Assembly: GCA_015227615.1 (NCBI GenBank) | Contig: JAALGZ010000006.1 | Location: 1,364,001-1,428,000 of the forward strand | DNA: 64,000 nucleotides | Direction of reading: 5' to 3' | From: Labyrinthula sp. Ha | Lineage: Eukaryota > Sar > Bigyra > Labyrinthulida > Labyrinthulaceae | Shown: positions 36,101-46,369 of the stretch, one piece after another | Numbering within the stretch: position 1 is the stretch's first letter | Layout of the letters: each line of letters starts with the position of its first letter | Notes under the pieces: model-generated | Database searches by the model: none | What the model was told of the DNA's origin: nothing | The model's input: only the letters and a program-made list of their open reading frames with translations | Made by a program: the position numbers and the translations under genes

Positions 36101-37326
36101 AATTATGAGTTGGAGCCATTCAGATTAGCTGCACTAGAAGCTTCCAATCTCTATAACAGAAGGACTCTAGCGGATTTTGCATGCTTCAACCTTACTCAAA
36201 CTTAATTACACTTGTGTATCTGTAAGAGGGCTCTGACTTTTACAATGTTTCAATCAATCAGAAAAAGTATTGGTCTAGTGTATTAACAGGAAATGGGTTG
36301 AACATACCGTTTACATTACTCGAACAAAAATATAGTCTAAAAAGTTTTCAAATGACAGTTATGGACTGTGAGATAGCGCTTATGCTTATATGAAAACAAA
36401 AATTATATATTTGTTTACCTCAGCCTAAATCAAGAGAAATCTTTAATTCTTAGTGCAGCAAGAAAATATAAATCCTCGCGAGGTCAAGCCAAAAAACTGA
36501 AAATAATGTTCTATAAAAATATATTTTTACTTTGGTTAATAGTGGTTTTTTATCCAAATTCGTTGTTAGACCCCCTCCTATTTTCTAACGATGAGATGCT
36601 CTCACTCACTAAACTTAGATGCTATGGCAATAATCAGTTTTCCAAGAGAATTTTTAATCATGCTAAGTCTAGTTCAATGGTGAGTTCAAACATGTGAGTT
36701 TCAATGGGAGTTCTTGTATCCGCTTGCAAAGAATTGCTCAATTCTAACACAAAGTTAAGTTTTGGTGCGTAGAGAAAATTAAAAAAAAACTACTTAGTTT
36801 ATATACTGCGTGTGCCACTAAAAGAAAATGAATTAAGCAAAGTACATGACTTTTCCCTGCACATTGTATACTGAACTATGGACAGTAGAGATATGGGACA
36901 TGTTCGAGAACAGATGCACTAGTGAATGTAGTCAACTACATACTCATGAAGACTGAATAAAAGTAAGAGCTCAAGCACTTTACTTGAATGAGGTATAAGT
37001 GAACAAAATAGATTTGACAAGAAAGAAAACCTGAAAAAGGTAAAGTGCTGGCATACTGTGATAAAAAACAGAATAAGAAACTACAGGTGAAGAGTTTGTG
37101 CACGGATACTTTTAGTCTTCATAGTTTATTCCCTGATTCTCAACATCCAGGAAGGAGCCCTAAAGACTTGTTCACCTTTTTCTTAATGGAATCCTCCAGG
37201 TGTAAAGTTTTGGTTCTATCAAAGAAGAAAAAAAGAACTGGAGAGTAAAAGCTTGGAAATAAATTCATAATAAACGAAGCGATTAAATTACTCCCTTAGA
37301 CCAAATACCTTTTCAACCTAGTAAAC
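30121..37326. other. 7.2-kb gene-poor interval
   Basis: The first few hundred bases may be the tail of the LINE. The rest is AT-rich with only short open stretches, none with recognisable motifs. A CCCATGAA/TTCATGGG palindrome lies near 33446-33462. One candidate inverted-repeat element lies at 35392-35508. Confidence 0.5.
35392..35508. repeat. Candidate AT-rich inverted-repeat element, copy 2
   Basis: Begins ACTATCAATAATTATTTGATAA and ends CATCAATTGACTATTAAC. Its right end parallels that of 14756-14866, and nearby sequence at 35725-35760 (GTTAATGAACAATTGATTGTC) may be a third fragment. AT-rich, so evidence is weak. Confidence 0.3.
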
Positions 37327-38478
37327 TTAGAAAGCAAAGAGAGAATGGAACACGGTGTTAACCTTTCCTTCATCAATAACTGTTACAGGAACATTTGAAG
37401 GAATTCCGTTATTCTCAATGTACTTGTCAACCATGCTCCATGCCATGTTCTTTTCTCCTTTGCTACTTCCCTTACCTCTCCAAATAAATATCTCAATTCC
37501 TGAGTCTACAACAAACACATCACCTGTGTCCAACTGTACAGTGGTGTATCCTTTGTCACCTTTTTCAACTTCTTTAAAGAAGATATCTCCATTAACTTCA
37601 CTAATTCTAAACATTTTAACCTTTTCCTTGTCTACAGCCGCATCAGCTGCACTAGTAGCAGCTGCCTTGTCTTCAGCCGAAATAGCATCAGCAACATCAG
37701 CCTCAGTTCCGCCAAGGGTAGTCCAGAAATCTTCGTCATCCTCAATGTTTACTTCTCTGCTCTTTCCTTGCCTTCCAGTGATCATATTAGCGCACAAGTT
37801 AGCACATCGACTCTTTTCAAAAGGGCTTGCATTAGGACCCATATATTTGTAAACCTTTTGTCCGAGATCAAGGATGTAGCAATCCCCTTTGTTCATGGAG
37901 CTCACAGCACATTCAACCTGTCTAGCTCTAGTAGTTTTCTTTGCACGTCTAACTTCAAGAAGTCGTGGTACATACTCTTCAGGTTTCACCTTTCTAAATC
38001 CAGAGGCGATACCTCCTGAAAGGTAACTGATTCCACTCTTGAAGTAGCTTTGAAACAATGGAGTTTCATTGCCCATGGTCTCTCTGTGTTGTACAGGTCC
38101 ATCATCTAACAGGTCATCAAGCTCAACAGTCTTGTAGGCGGCAACTCCCTTCTCATCCTGGGTTGTGTCTTTGCCCAGCCAGAAGTGAACATCCCAAAGT
38201 AGCGCATTCTCCCCTCTCTTCTTGTAGGTGTGAAGCACAATATATGAATCTCCGTCAAAAAACTCACCATATTGCTCCTTTGGCCATCTTTGAACTCCAA
38301 AGTTAGGTTTATCTCCGTCAGTTCTTACGTTTTCTACTCTCCAAATCTCTAGACCCGTTTTACTCCCAGCACCAGCCCACTGTGGATCAGACTCAGCTGC
38401 AGCTTTAGCAGCAGCTCTATGCTCATCCCCACCATAATTGGCCATATTAGAATCTTCTAACTTCGCTTGCTCTGCCAT
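37327..38478 (-). CDS. Gelsolin-family actin-binding protein (severin/fragmin-like)
   Basis: Severin, fragmin and CapG are three-domain members of the gelsolin family that sever or cap actin filaments in a calcium-dependent way. The 383-aa frame is intact and contains three gelsolin-like segments: residues about 60-165 (LEIWRVEN, DSYIVLHTY, VHFWLGKDTTQDEKGVAAYK), about 190-260 (GDCYILDLGQKVYKYMGPNASPFEK) and about 285-383 (KMFRISEVNGD, TGDVFVVDSGIEIFIWRGKG, then EGKVNTVFHSLF). The N-terminal 35 residues include an Ala-rich AAAKAAAESDPQWAGAG segment typical of severin-type N-termini. Length fits three domains, not the six of gelsolin or villin. The ending matches the family's EG-x-x-x-x-x-F-x-x-x-F close, so no 3' exon is needed. 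Confidence 0.92.
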   Translation of the reverse strand: MAEQAKLEDSNMANYGGDEHRAAAKAAAESDPQWAGAGSKTGLEIWRVENVRTDGDKPNFGVQRWPKEQYGEFFDGDSYIVLHTYKKRGENALLWDVHFWLGKDTTQDEKGVAAYKTVELDDLLDDGPVQHRETMGNETPLFQSYFKSGISYLSGGIASGFRKVKPEEYVPRLLEVRRAKKTTRARQVECAVSSMNKGDCYILDLGQKVYKYMGPNASPFEKSRCANLCANMITGRQGKSREVNIEDDEDFWTTLGGTEADVADAISAEDKAAATSAADAAVDKEKVKMFRISEVNGDIFFKEVEKGDKGYTTVQLDTGDVFVVDSGIEIFIWRGKGSSKGEKNMAWSMVDKYIENNGIPSNVPVTVIDEGKVNTVFHSLFAF

Positions 38479-41400
38479 TTTTCACTATTAACAAATTCTT
38501 TTGTTTCTGTTTCTTTCTTTTTGATTTCGATTTGATCTTTAACGGTTCAGTATCGTATAGAGGAGAATTTTGATTCAGTTCTATAGTGCATTTGCAGGGA
38601 CGAGATATTCTGAGAATAGTAATAGAATTAAGTAAATTCAATTCTAAATTTGGAAGCGAGATCAATATATTCGAAGTCAAGAATCTAGTCGTTCTTTAGA
38701 AGTGATGTGTATTTCCGAACAACTCCGGCTTTTACCAATATTTCTAGGAGGAATTATTATAACAAGGAGAAGCAGACCAACCAGGAACTGCAGCTAAGGT
38801 TGAACTGGGAAAAACTAAACAATGTAACGTAATTTAGAAGACGGAGCAGGGAGAAAGTCGATAGAAAGCCGTAAGCTATAAAAAAGGGTTTACTCAAATT
38901 TTACTAGATCTATAAGCCGAAATCCTAGAAGAAAGAGGTTGCTCCTTAACAAGGGTAAGTTTCTTAGTTTTAAAAAAATATGATATCATCTTGTTTCCCG
39001 AACAGCATGCGCAAAGGGAGAGAAAAAATACTTGGGAAGTTGTGTTGTGGAATTAAGGGCTGCTGATAGCATGAAAACGACCTAGCAGTTCCAACAAAAG
39101 AATATATTATTCATCTAAGATTCGTAGAAACCAAACGCTATTAGTGGTTTCAGTTAGTTTTATATTGGATTTTTCCTAAGCAACTTCGTCTCTAGGAAGA
39201 TGTCATTTAGTTCATATAACCCTAAACATTCTTTTCATTAACATTTTGCCCTTGTTCACAATATTTCACAAATATATATCACAAGCTTAGAAACCTCTCC
39301 AGAATAAGTTCTTCGGAACAGATAATGTATACATTTTAAGATCATGGTTTATTTCACCAATATAGTATCCTTCTGCACCTTGAAGCTAGTGGCGCCTCAT
39401 GAAAGCAAAATAACTATGTAAATGACTTCATCTTTTACACTAAGTATTGCCATTGTGTTGGATCTTACCTTAGGTCACCCATGCCAACAACAAGAAGAAA
39501 TGGTGGTTGAATATCTTAAAACTAGCACTGAGATGTGGAATGTAATACGAACTCATTAAAAACTAAAAGAATCCAAAAGTGTTAGTAGTTTTATCCATAA
39601 AAATAGGGCAATCTTTCTACGGCACTAACATCTCAAATGTAATACACATGTATGTCAAACAAACTAGCTTGGAGAATACGTCTAATATGTTATCAACATT
39701 TTTTTTCATTTGAATTTGCTGAAAACTTCATTAAGTGATCATCAGGAAATTAGCAAATAGCTTTGATCTTAATATTCCTTGTATTTCCTGAAGAAACCAG
39801 AGTAAAGTATTATGTACATGGCACTTGCATATTTCTTGGGGGATCAGTATGGTGTAATCAGAGCAAAGAGTAGGTAATATGCATTCCAGTAAGTAGGTAA
39901 GGTGTTCATGAATGTCTCTCACATCTCTGCTTGTATTTACACTACTCCCTGCGATAGTTTGTTAACATATCACTGCTCTAACTTTAAAATAGTGTGACTA
40001 TCGGCGATGAGTACATTTAGTACCATTCAGCGATTATCGGAGTATCTCATGTGACTGTATCTGCTTTCATATGCTAAGTTATATAGATATCTCACAATGA
40101 ACGATAGCAACGAAAAAGCTTGGAGATATTTCAGTTGAGCTTGTAATTATTTTTCAATTTAAGAACAAGAAGAAGGCATGATTTGGGACTGCGTCGTTGC
40201 ATTGCATGCTTAAAGACTCAAAGTTCTTGGTATTTAGGGCAACTCTGCTAATCGTGGCATTTCTTAAGAACAAATCGGGTCATCAGTTGAAGCCCATTCA
40301 GTTCAAATACAGGTTAATTTTGGCATATCAAGCATGGGTAGTCTCGCCGACTTGGCTACCATCTGGAAAAAAATGGTAGCTCACCAATAAAAATATCCAA
40401 CTGAAAAAGTTGTAAGATGTCAACTTAGCAATAACTTGGGTAAGAAAGCTCATAAAACAAGGGATAGTACTAAAAATCAAACATATTTAACTACAGGTAA
40501 AAACAAGTTTCTTCTGCAAAACCCTAAAAAGAGTCCCCGTTCAATTTAAAAATAATTTCTAAGTTATGTAAAAAGGTTAACCAACGGAAAGTAATATTCG
40601 TCCTTCTCTATTTTCAGGCTTACCAGCTTGCAAGATTGGTAAATACCTATTTCCCCCAGCACTAGAACCAAGAAATAATTTATTTATTGTAATATGAGAA
40701 CCATTTGAACATGAAAAAGAACTCCCAGCATTTAGACTGCACTAAAAAAAATCTACCTCAGTATCATTCAATGAGCTATATTTGATGTTGGAGCTGACAT
40801 AGATCCCTAAAGCTGCCAAGAAGGCAGGTTCACCCAGATTCCGTTCAATCAATATGAGTTTTATCCAAGAGAAAGCTTGGATCAATATCTGTAGCATGTT
40901 CAGTACAGGGGTATAGAGGTGCAATAATTAACCAAAACTTCAGTTCATCTTGTTTGAAGCTTGTTGAGAAAAATAGTTGTCATACTACCCGCGCGTCAAT
41001 GAGAGATTGAAGAGTGGATCCTTCACTAAGGTAACAGTTAGAACTAAGATTTTTAATGCCTTCTACCTTAATTTTTCGGACAATATATGTTGAGGAGACA
41101 AGAAAAAATTGGTATGGAATGACCAAACTCAACATATCCTGTATACGCAATACAACTCGCTGACAATCATTTGCTACAATTCACCAGAGGTTCACTCAAT
41201 CCAAGATGTGTTGGCACTGGGTTAGGAATTTGACTTATGTAATGAATATGATTCAGTTTCGTATTTTTTTGAATAAACTTGCTCGTGCTTTAAAAGGTCT
41301 GCTACGACATTCCGTACAATAGTGACCAATTCACAAATTTCCCAGAAATTAATAATCTAGAGACTTGATACTAATGGTTAAGAAGGTGTTCTGCTAATAA

Positions 41401-42149
41401 GCACCCAAGAAATTCCAATAAAACATACGAATATTGAAGTAAATCAATAAGTATACAAATTTTAATATAATTTCTAATTGCTATCAAATTTCGACCTTTA
41501 AAGGTTAGGAATAGGAAAACATAACTACGGCTTTTGCACAAGAGAAATCGTATGGTAACGGTATGATTACTAAACTCTTTCTAAGTCTAGGACTGAATGC
41601 TACCAAGCAATAATTATATCTACTTCGTGGAGCATTATAGTTAATTTGCATAATTTACCATGGTATATCCGTATGTTTCAATTGCAAGTAGCTTAGCTAG
41701 CATTCCTATCATGGCAGTTATTTTTTTCTGTTAGCTTTATAGAATCTAAGACCATATTAGTATCTTAATAGTCATACAATATCAATAAATTATTAAAAAC
41801 ATAATAGCTTAACTTTTTATCTTTAATGAATATATCATCCTTGCATAAATTTGAACAAAAAAGTAGATATTCCTCTTTCACGGATTGGAGATCCTTTTCC
41901 TCATGGACATTTCTTACATGAATTTACCGAAACTCGTATTCAATTGAATTTTTCCTTAATTTTGGTCAACTTTGAATTTTTTTTTGGCTACTTCTTAAAA
42001 AGGAACAAACTTCTAAGTAGAAGAATTCGAATATGCGAAACATGCGTATTCTTGTGCATAGAAGATCGCTGAAGACACATTTCGCGATTTTGCCCAAAAT
42101 GAGAACGGATAGAGATTGTGACTTCACATAAAGACAAGAAGTCAAAGTT
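38479..42149. other. 3.7-kb interval without a recognisable gene
   Basis: AT-rich. Short open stretches include 41851-42072 (plus), which begins with TTG and ends 77 bp before BOP1; it has no known motif. No RNA gene or repeat was recognised. Confidence 0.45.
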
Positions 42150-44303
42150 ATGGCCTCAAGAGTTATATCTGAGCCACCGAAGGCAGAAACTGAATCAAAA
42201 GAAGAACAGTTGACTTACGAGCATGAAAGTGAACAAGAATACTATTCCAGTGATGAAGACGTTGAAAAGAATCGGGTTGGAAACATCCCACTTGAGTGGT
42301 ACGACGATTTAGATTACACGGGTTATGACATCTCTGGTGAAAAAGTACTGAAACTTGACAAAAATGCTTCAGGAATGATAAATCATATTTTGGAGCAAAC
42401 TGACAATCCTTTGTTTAATCGAACAATCTATGATGAAAAAAATAATGAAACCTACACGCTCACCAATCGAGAGCTGCAGATCGTAAACAGGTTGCTTACT
42501 TGTAAATTTCCAAATGAAACACCTGGTTTTGAAGCAGAACCTGATTATGTTCCTTATTATTCCTCAAAGAAACGAGTATTACCGCTTACAACACAATTAT
42601 ATGAACCAAAACGAAGATTTGTTCCCTCGAAGTATGAAAAACAAGCTGTTCTCAAGCTAGTACAGAAAATTAGAGCTGGATTACTGCAGCCAAAGAAAAA
42701 AAAAATAGATGAACCTCCGAAACCATATCTTTTATGGGGTTCCGGTATGGAAGAGGATGATAGTAAGATGACGAATAATGAAAAATGGAGAAGGGAGGAA
42801 CATATTCCAGCGCCAAAACTTGCACTTCCTGGGCATGAAGAAAGTTATCATCCTCCAGAAGAGTATCTTGATGAGAATAGAAAAGATTTTCCAAAGCTAA
42901 GAAACGTTCCTATGTATGATGAGTTCGTCAAAGAAAGATTTGAAAGATGTGTCGATTTATACATTGCTACCAGAGTAACAAGAGAGAGATTAAATATAGA
43001 TCCGGAAAGTTTGGTTCCAAAATTACCAAAGGCGAGAGATCTTAGACCTTTTCCTGAGCGTCTTGCATTAACTTATCTAAATCCTAGTCCAGTGGGTGTC
43101 AAAGAACCTAAGAAATATTCGGAAGAAGTCCTTGAGAAAGAGAAACTTCCTGGAGTTGTTAAAATAGACCTTTCTTCAGATGGGTCCCTTCTTGCTGTAG
43201 TTGACGGTAAAGGAGTGTTTAAACTTTTTGAAACTGATTCTGGTTTTTGTTTATCGACGGTTGATTTCAACGAGATTGTGACAGGGGAAGATATAGCAGT
43301 TGGCTTAGAGTTCAACAAATCCTGGGATGTTTTGGTTGTTCATGTAGGTAAGCTATGTGTATTATTGAATGTTTCTGAACTTCTTCATGGAGCAGATGAA
43401 GTATTGAGGTTGAAATGTGAAGAAACTCTTTTTCATTCAAAATCTGCGCAGGTTGTAGAAGAAGAAAAAGAGGAAACAGCTGTTTCGAAGTTTTCAAGAT
43501 GGAGTGTTTTTTCTGGAGGAAAGAGACTTGATGTACCTCTTCAAGATGAAGTTGACGAAGATGAGGAAAAAGAGGAAGAAATAAAAACCCTGAAAGATTT
43601 TCAGTATGTAAAGTTACGAATTGTCAACCCTGCAGCTACAGAAGTAACCAAACTGTCATGGCACCCCAAAGGTTTGTACCTTTGCACAACCACGAACTCA
43701 AAGTCAAAAAAGAGTCATCCTCAAATCTTAATTCATCATTGTAGAAACCGAAGAAGTCAGCGGATTTTTGGGCCTCGGCATGTTGTTAGTTCTTTAGATG
43801 TGCAAGATGTGAAATTTCATCCTCGAAAGCCTCAAATTTTGGTGGCTACTAAAGAGTTTGTCTTTTTGTTTGATCTGATGAAAAAAATTTTGATAAAGAA
43901 ACTTGGTAAGGGAAGCCATTTTACAAGTGAAATTTGCCCACACCCTTCTGGAGACCACCTTATATCTGTCGGTCATGATAAGACAATAAACTGGTTTGAT
44001 TTTGATTATAAATCAAGTGCTTTTAAGAGCTTAAAGACACAAAGAGCAGCTAGATGCGTTGCGATTCACAAGAAGTTCCCACTGTTCGCTGTAGGTGTGG
44101 ATAACGGTGAAATTGAAGTTTGGCACGCTAAAGTGTCACCTAATTTGGGCGAGAATGTTATGTTAGTTCCTCTGAAAACACTTAAAGGACACGAAAGTAT
44201 TGATCAAACAGGGGTGTTTTCTCTAGTCTGGCACCCAACGCTGCCCTGGCTTGTGTCTTGTGGTATCGATGGAAGGGTTCATTTGTGGCAGAACATACAC
44301 TAG
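42150..44303 (+). CDS. BOP1: Ribosome biogenesis protein BOP1/Erb1
   Basis: Member of the PeBoW (Pes1-Bop1-WDR12) complex, needed for 27S-B pre-rRNA processing and 60S subunit maturation in the nucleolus. The 717-aa frame has no intron. An acidic N-terminus is followed by the BOP1NT domain with the diagnostic NIPLEWYDDLDYTGYDISG segment, and a C-terminal WD40 beta-propeller (for example VKIDLSSDGSLLAVVDGKG, KLSWHPKGLYL, VKFHPRKPQILVAT, ICPHPSGDHLISVGHDKTINWFD and a final PWLVSCGIDGRVHLWQN). Length and order match Erb1. It starts a tight run of genes reaching 46.4 kb. Confidence 0.96.
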   Translation: MASRVISEPPKAETESKEEQLTYEHESEQEYYSSDEDVEKNRVGNIPLEWYDDLDYTGYDISGEKVLKLDKNASGMINHILEQTDNPLFNRTIYDEKNNETYTLTNRELQIVNRLLTCKFPNETPGFEAEPDYVPYYSSKKRVLPLTTQLYEPKRRFVPSKYEKQAVLKLVQKIRAGLLQPKKKKIDEPPKPYLLWGSGMEEDDSKMTNNEKWRREEHIPAPKLALPGHEESYHPPEEYLDENRKDFPKLRNVPMYDEFVKERFERCVDLYIATRVTRERLNIDPESLVPKLPKARDLRPFPERLALTYLNPSPVGVKEPKKYSEEVLEKEKLPGVVKIDLSSDGSLLAVVDGKGVFKLFETDSGFCLSTVDFNEIVTGEDIAVGLEFNKSWDVLVVHVGKLCVLLNVSELLHGADEVLRLKCEETLFHSKSAQVVEEEKEETAVSKFSRWSVFSGGKRLDVPLQDEVDEDEEKEEEIKTLKDFQYVKLRIVNPAATEVTKLSWHPKGLYLCTTTNSKSKKSHPQILIHHCRNRRSQRIFGPRHVVSSLDVQDVKFHPRKPQILVATKEFVFLFDLMKKILIKKLGKGSHFTSEICPHPSGDHLISVGHDKTINWFDFDYKSSAFKSLKTQRAARCVAIHKKFPLFAVGVDNGEIEVWHAKVSPNLGENVMLVPLKTLKGHESIDQTGVFSLVWHPTLPWLVSCGIDGRVHLWQNIH

Positions 44304-44571
44304 TACTATTAGAAATCAAATGAAAGGTAGAAATCCTTCGTAAAACCTAACGTACCCAAGTTTAAGGTCTCTAGTTCCTCAATCTTTTTACGTAGCTTCT
44401 TATTGGTAAAGAAATTATTTTCGTGCCCAATATCTTGCTGGGCAGTTGTTCCGATAAGCTTCCTATCAGTTTCTTCAGAATTTCCGTCAAATGATATTCC
44501 TTTCTTCTTCCAAGAAGTTTCCAAGAAAGTTTCTTATCCAATTAAATTGTAGGAAATAAATCAAAACAAAT

Positions 44572-45321
44572 ATGGAACTATTGGCATTAAGTCTAAGATA
44601 TTCTACCTGGACAATGCGTGCCTGGCTAGCCCTGGACAAAACTGGAGCAGACTTTACAACTAGAGTAGTTCAACTGGAAAATAAGAAACGAGACTCCAAT
44701 CCAACGAAGATAGTGCGATCCCCTGAAGATGAAATAGAACATAGAAGAGCACTTGGATCACCCAACGGGACATTTCCAGTGCTCAAGCTTAACTTGAGTG
44801 GAGAGGAAATAAAACTTTCAGAAACATTGGCCATCTGTGAAACCGTTGCCGAACTTTACCCTGATGCAAAATTGTGGCCTGCTGATCCTAAACTAAAAGC
44901 TTTAGCAAGAAGTGCTTGTGCTGAAATGTCTTCTGGGTTATTCAACATCAGGGGACAAATGAGTGGTCATGTTTTTGCACGAGCACCTAATTTTTATTCT
45001 TCGGATTTATGTAAGCCTGAAACAAAACGTGAAGTTGAAAGAGTGTTTAATTTGTGGAAAGATCTACTTGCTCAAAGCAAAGGTCCTTTTCTTTGTGGAG
45101 AGTTTGGAATTGTGGATTGCTTTTACTTCCCAGTCATTACACGATTTGATACATATGGAGTACCCTTTCCGGAGGAAGTGAAAGGTTATGTTGAAGCAGT
45201 GAAGAAGTTTCCTTCTGTTGTGAAGTTATATGAGCGCATGAAAACTGAAGGAGAAATTGAAATATATGACGACTACATCCAAGAACTGGGCGGTGACCCT
45301 TTTGCCATCAAAGCAGCATGA
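44572..45321 (+). CDS. Glutathione S-transferase family protein, bacterial-like type
   Basis: The 249-aa protein has an N-terminal thioredoxin fold: STWTMRAWLALDKTG (Ser/Thr region near the catalytic position), SPNGTFPVLKL with the conserved cis-Pro context, and LSETLAICETVAELYP for glutathione binding. A helical C-terminal domain follows with LARSACAEMSSG, GPFLCGEFGIVDCFYFPVITRFDTYG and a short tail. The S-x-W-S/T-x-R-x-W-L-A-L and FGEF-x-I-A/V-D-x-x-F-x-P patterns are those of a group common in proteobacteria. Substrate is unknown. It lies downstream of BOP1 on the same strand. Ends TGA. Confidence 0.85.
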   Translation: MELLALSLRYSTWTMRAWLALDKTGADFTTRVVQLENKKRDSNPTKIVRSPEDEIEHRRALGSPNGTFPVLKLNLSGEEIKLSETLAICETVAELYPDAKLWPADPKLKALARSACAEMSSGLFNIRGQMSGHVFARAPNFYSSDLCKPETKREVERVFNLWKDLLAQSKGPFLCGEFGIVDCFYFPVITRFDTYGVPFPEEVKGYVEAVKKFPSVVKLYERMKTEGEIEIYDDYIQELGGDPFAIKAA

Positions 45322-45664
45322 TATTGGATAAAATATAATTAAGTTTAATCCATAATACTATCTATATATATATGCTTCTAATTTTTCATCGTTTGGGTGA
45401 TTATTGATATCGAGTATAGTCTTCTGCTGTTCTCTCGAAACATTATGCGCAAAATTATTGGTTAAACTCCTCTGATAATCCAATCAATTCCACAAGTCCA
45501 GCTGTGAAGTATGATTGGCTGAAAATTTGATCAGCGAATCATATAATGAGAAACCGGCCCGATATTCTGCCTGTTTCGGACATACTCAAACCGCAAGAGA
45601 TAGGCTTCTTACTGCTTTAGACCAGATCCCTTCTCTTACGTATTTCCCCTTGATTATTTAAAGA
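45322..45664. other. Spacer between GST and Snf7
   Basis: 343 bp with no coding stretch; contains the GST 3' end and the Snf7 promoter. A simple TA repeat lies near 45360-45373. Confidence 0.4.
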
Positions 45665-46369
45665 ATGGGTAACAAACAGTCGCAGAATGGAAAAGTGAAG
45701 CAAGTTACAACCGCTCAAAGGGCAGCGCCGGGTCAGTCTCGAGGGGGTAACCAGCTTCTAACAGCAACTCAGAAAATGCAGCACACAGTAAACAATCTTA
45801 ACAAGAGAAGAGACTTACTTGAGAAAAGAAGTGTTATGGAATTGAAGAAAGCTGCGCACTATAAAAAACAAGGGCGAAAAAAACAAGCTTTAATGGCTCT
45901 GAAGCGGAAAAAGATATATGATCAAGAATTAGTGCGCATCGATGGGCTTAGTTTCAAGTTGGAAGAGCAGCAGATTAATCTTCAAGGGCATTCAGTTACA
46001 GCTGATGCTGTAGAGGCTATGAAAACAGGATATGCAGCGCAGAAAACTGCCATGAAGCAGCTTGATCCTGACAAGGTGGATGAACTAGTGCAAGACATTC
46101 AAGAAATGCAAGAGATTGGAAATGAGGCTGCTGAAGTTCTGGGTGAGGATATGGCTGGTTTGGAAGATGACGCTGATCTTTTAGATGAGTTAGAAAACCT
46201 TCTTGGTGAAGCAGAGCCACAGAAAGTAGCAGCGGTTCCACAAGCACAGCCTGCAGCCCAGATTGACTTACCTGACATTGACATCGTGCAACTGCCCTCA
46301 GCACCTAAGAAGAAACCTGTTACTGAAGATGAGGCTGCATTTAAGCAACTTGAAGCAGAGATGCTTTAA
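45665..46369 (+). CDS. ESCRT-III subunit Snf7/CHMP4 (VPS32)
   Basis: Snf7 polymerises into membrane-remodelling spirals in multivesicular-body formation, cytokinesis and membrane repair. The 234-aa protein has a basic N-terminal helical half (residues about 25-100, including KKQALMALKRKKIYDQEL), then the CHMP4-like GYAAQKTAMKQLDPDKVDELVQDIQE block, an acidic C-terminal half with a DDADLLDELENLLGE helix, a proline-rich linker, and a final AAFKQLEAEML helix that fits a MIM1 motif. The core favours CHMP4/VPS32 over CHMP6/VPS20. It begins MGNKQSQ, a plausible N-myristoylation site normally associated with VPS20/CHMP6 rather than CHMP4. Confidence 0.92.
   Translation: MGNKQSQNGKVKQVTTAQRAAPGQSRGGNQLLTATQKMQHTVNNLNKRRDLLEKRSVMELKKAAHYKKQGRKKQALMALKRKKIYDQELVRIDGLSFKLEEQQINLQGHSVTADAVEAMKTGYAAQKTAMKQLDPDKVDELVQDIQEMQEIGNEAAEVLGEDMAGLEDDADLLDELENLLGEAEPQKVAAVPQAQPAAQIDLPDIDIVQLPSAPKKKPVTEDEAAFKQLEAEML

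Noticed and set aside
37321-37375. A 3'-terminal 45-nt intron in the gelsolin-like gene
   Set aside because: The unspliced C-terminus already matches the family's ending, and the introns found elsewhere here are 29-30 nt.
44309-44524. 71-codon minus-strand open frame between BOP1 and GST
   Set aside because: It begins with TTG and contains no ATG, any upstream exon would lie inside the GST gene, and I recognise no family despite a protein-like C-terminus.
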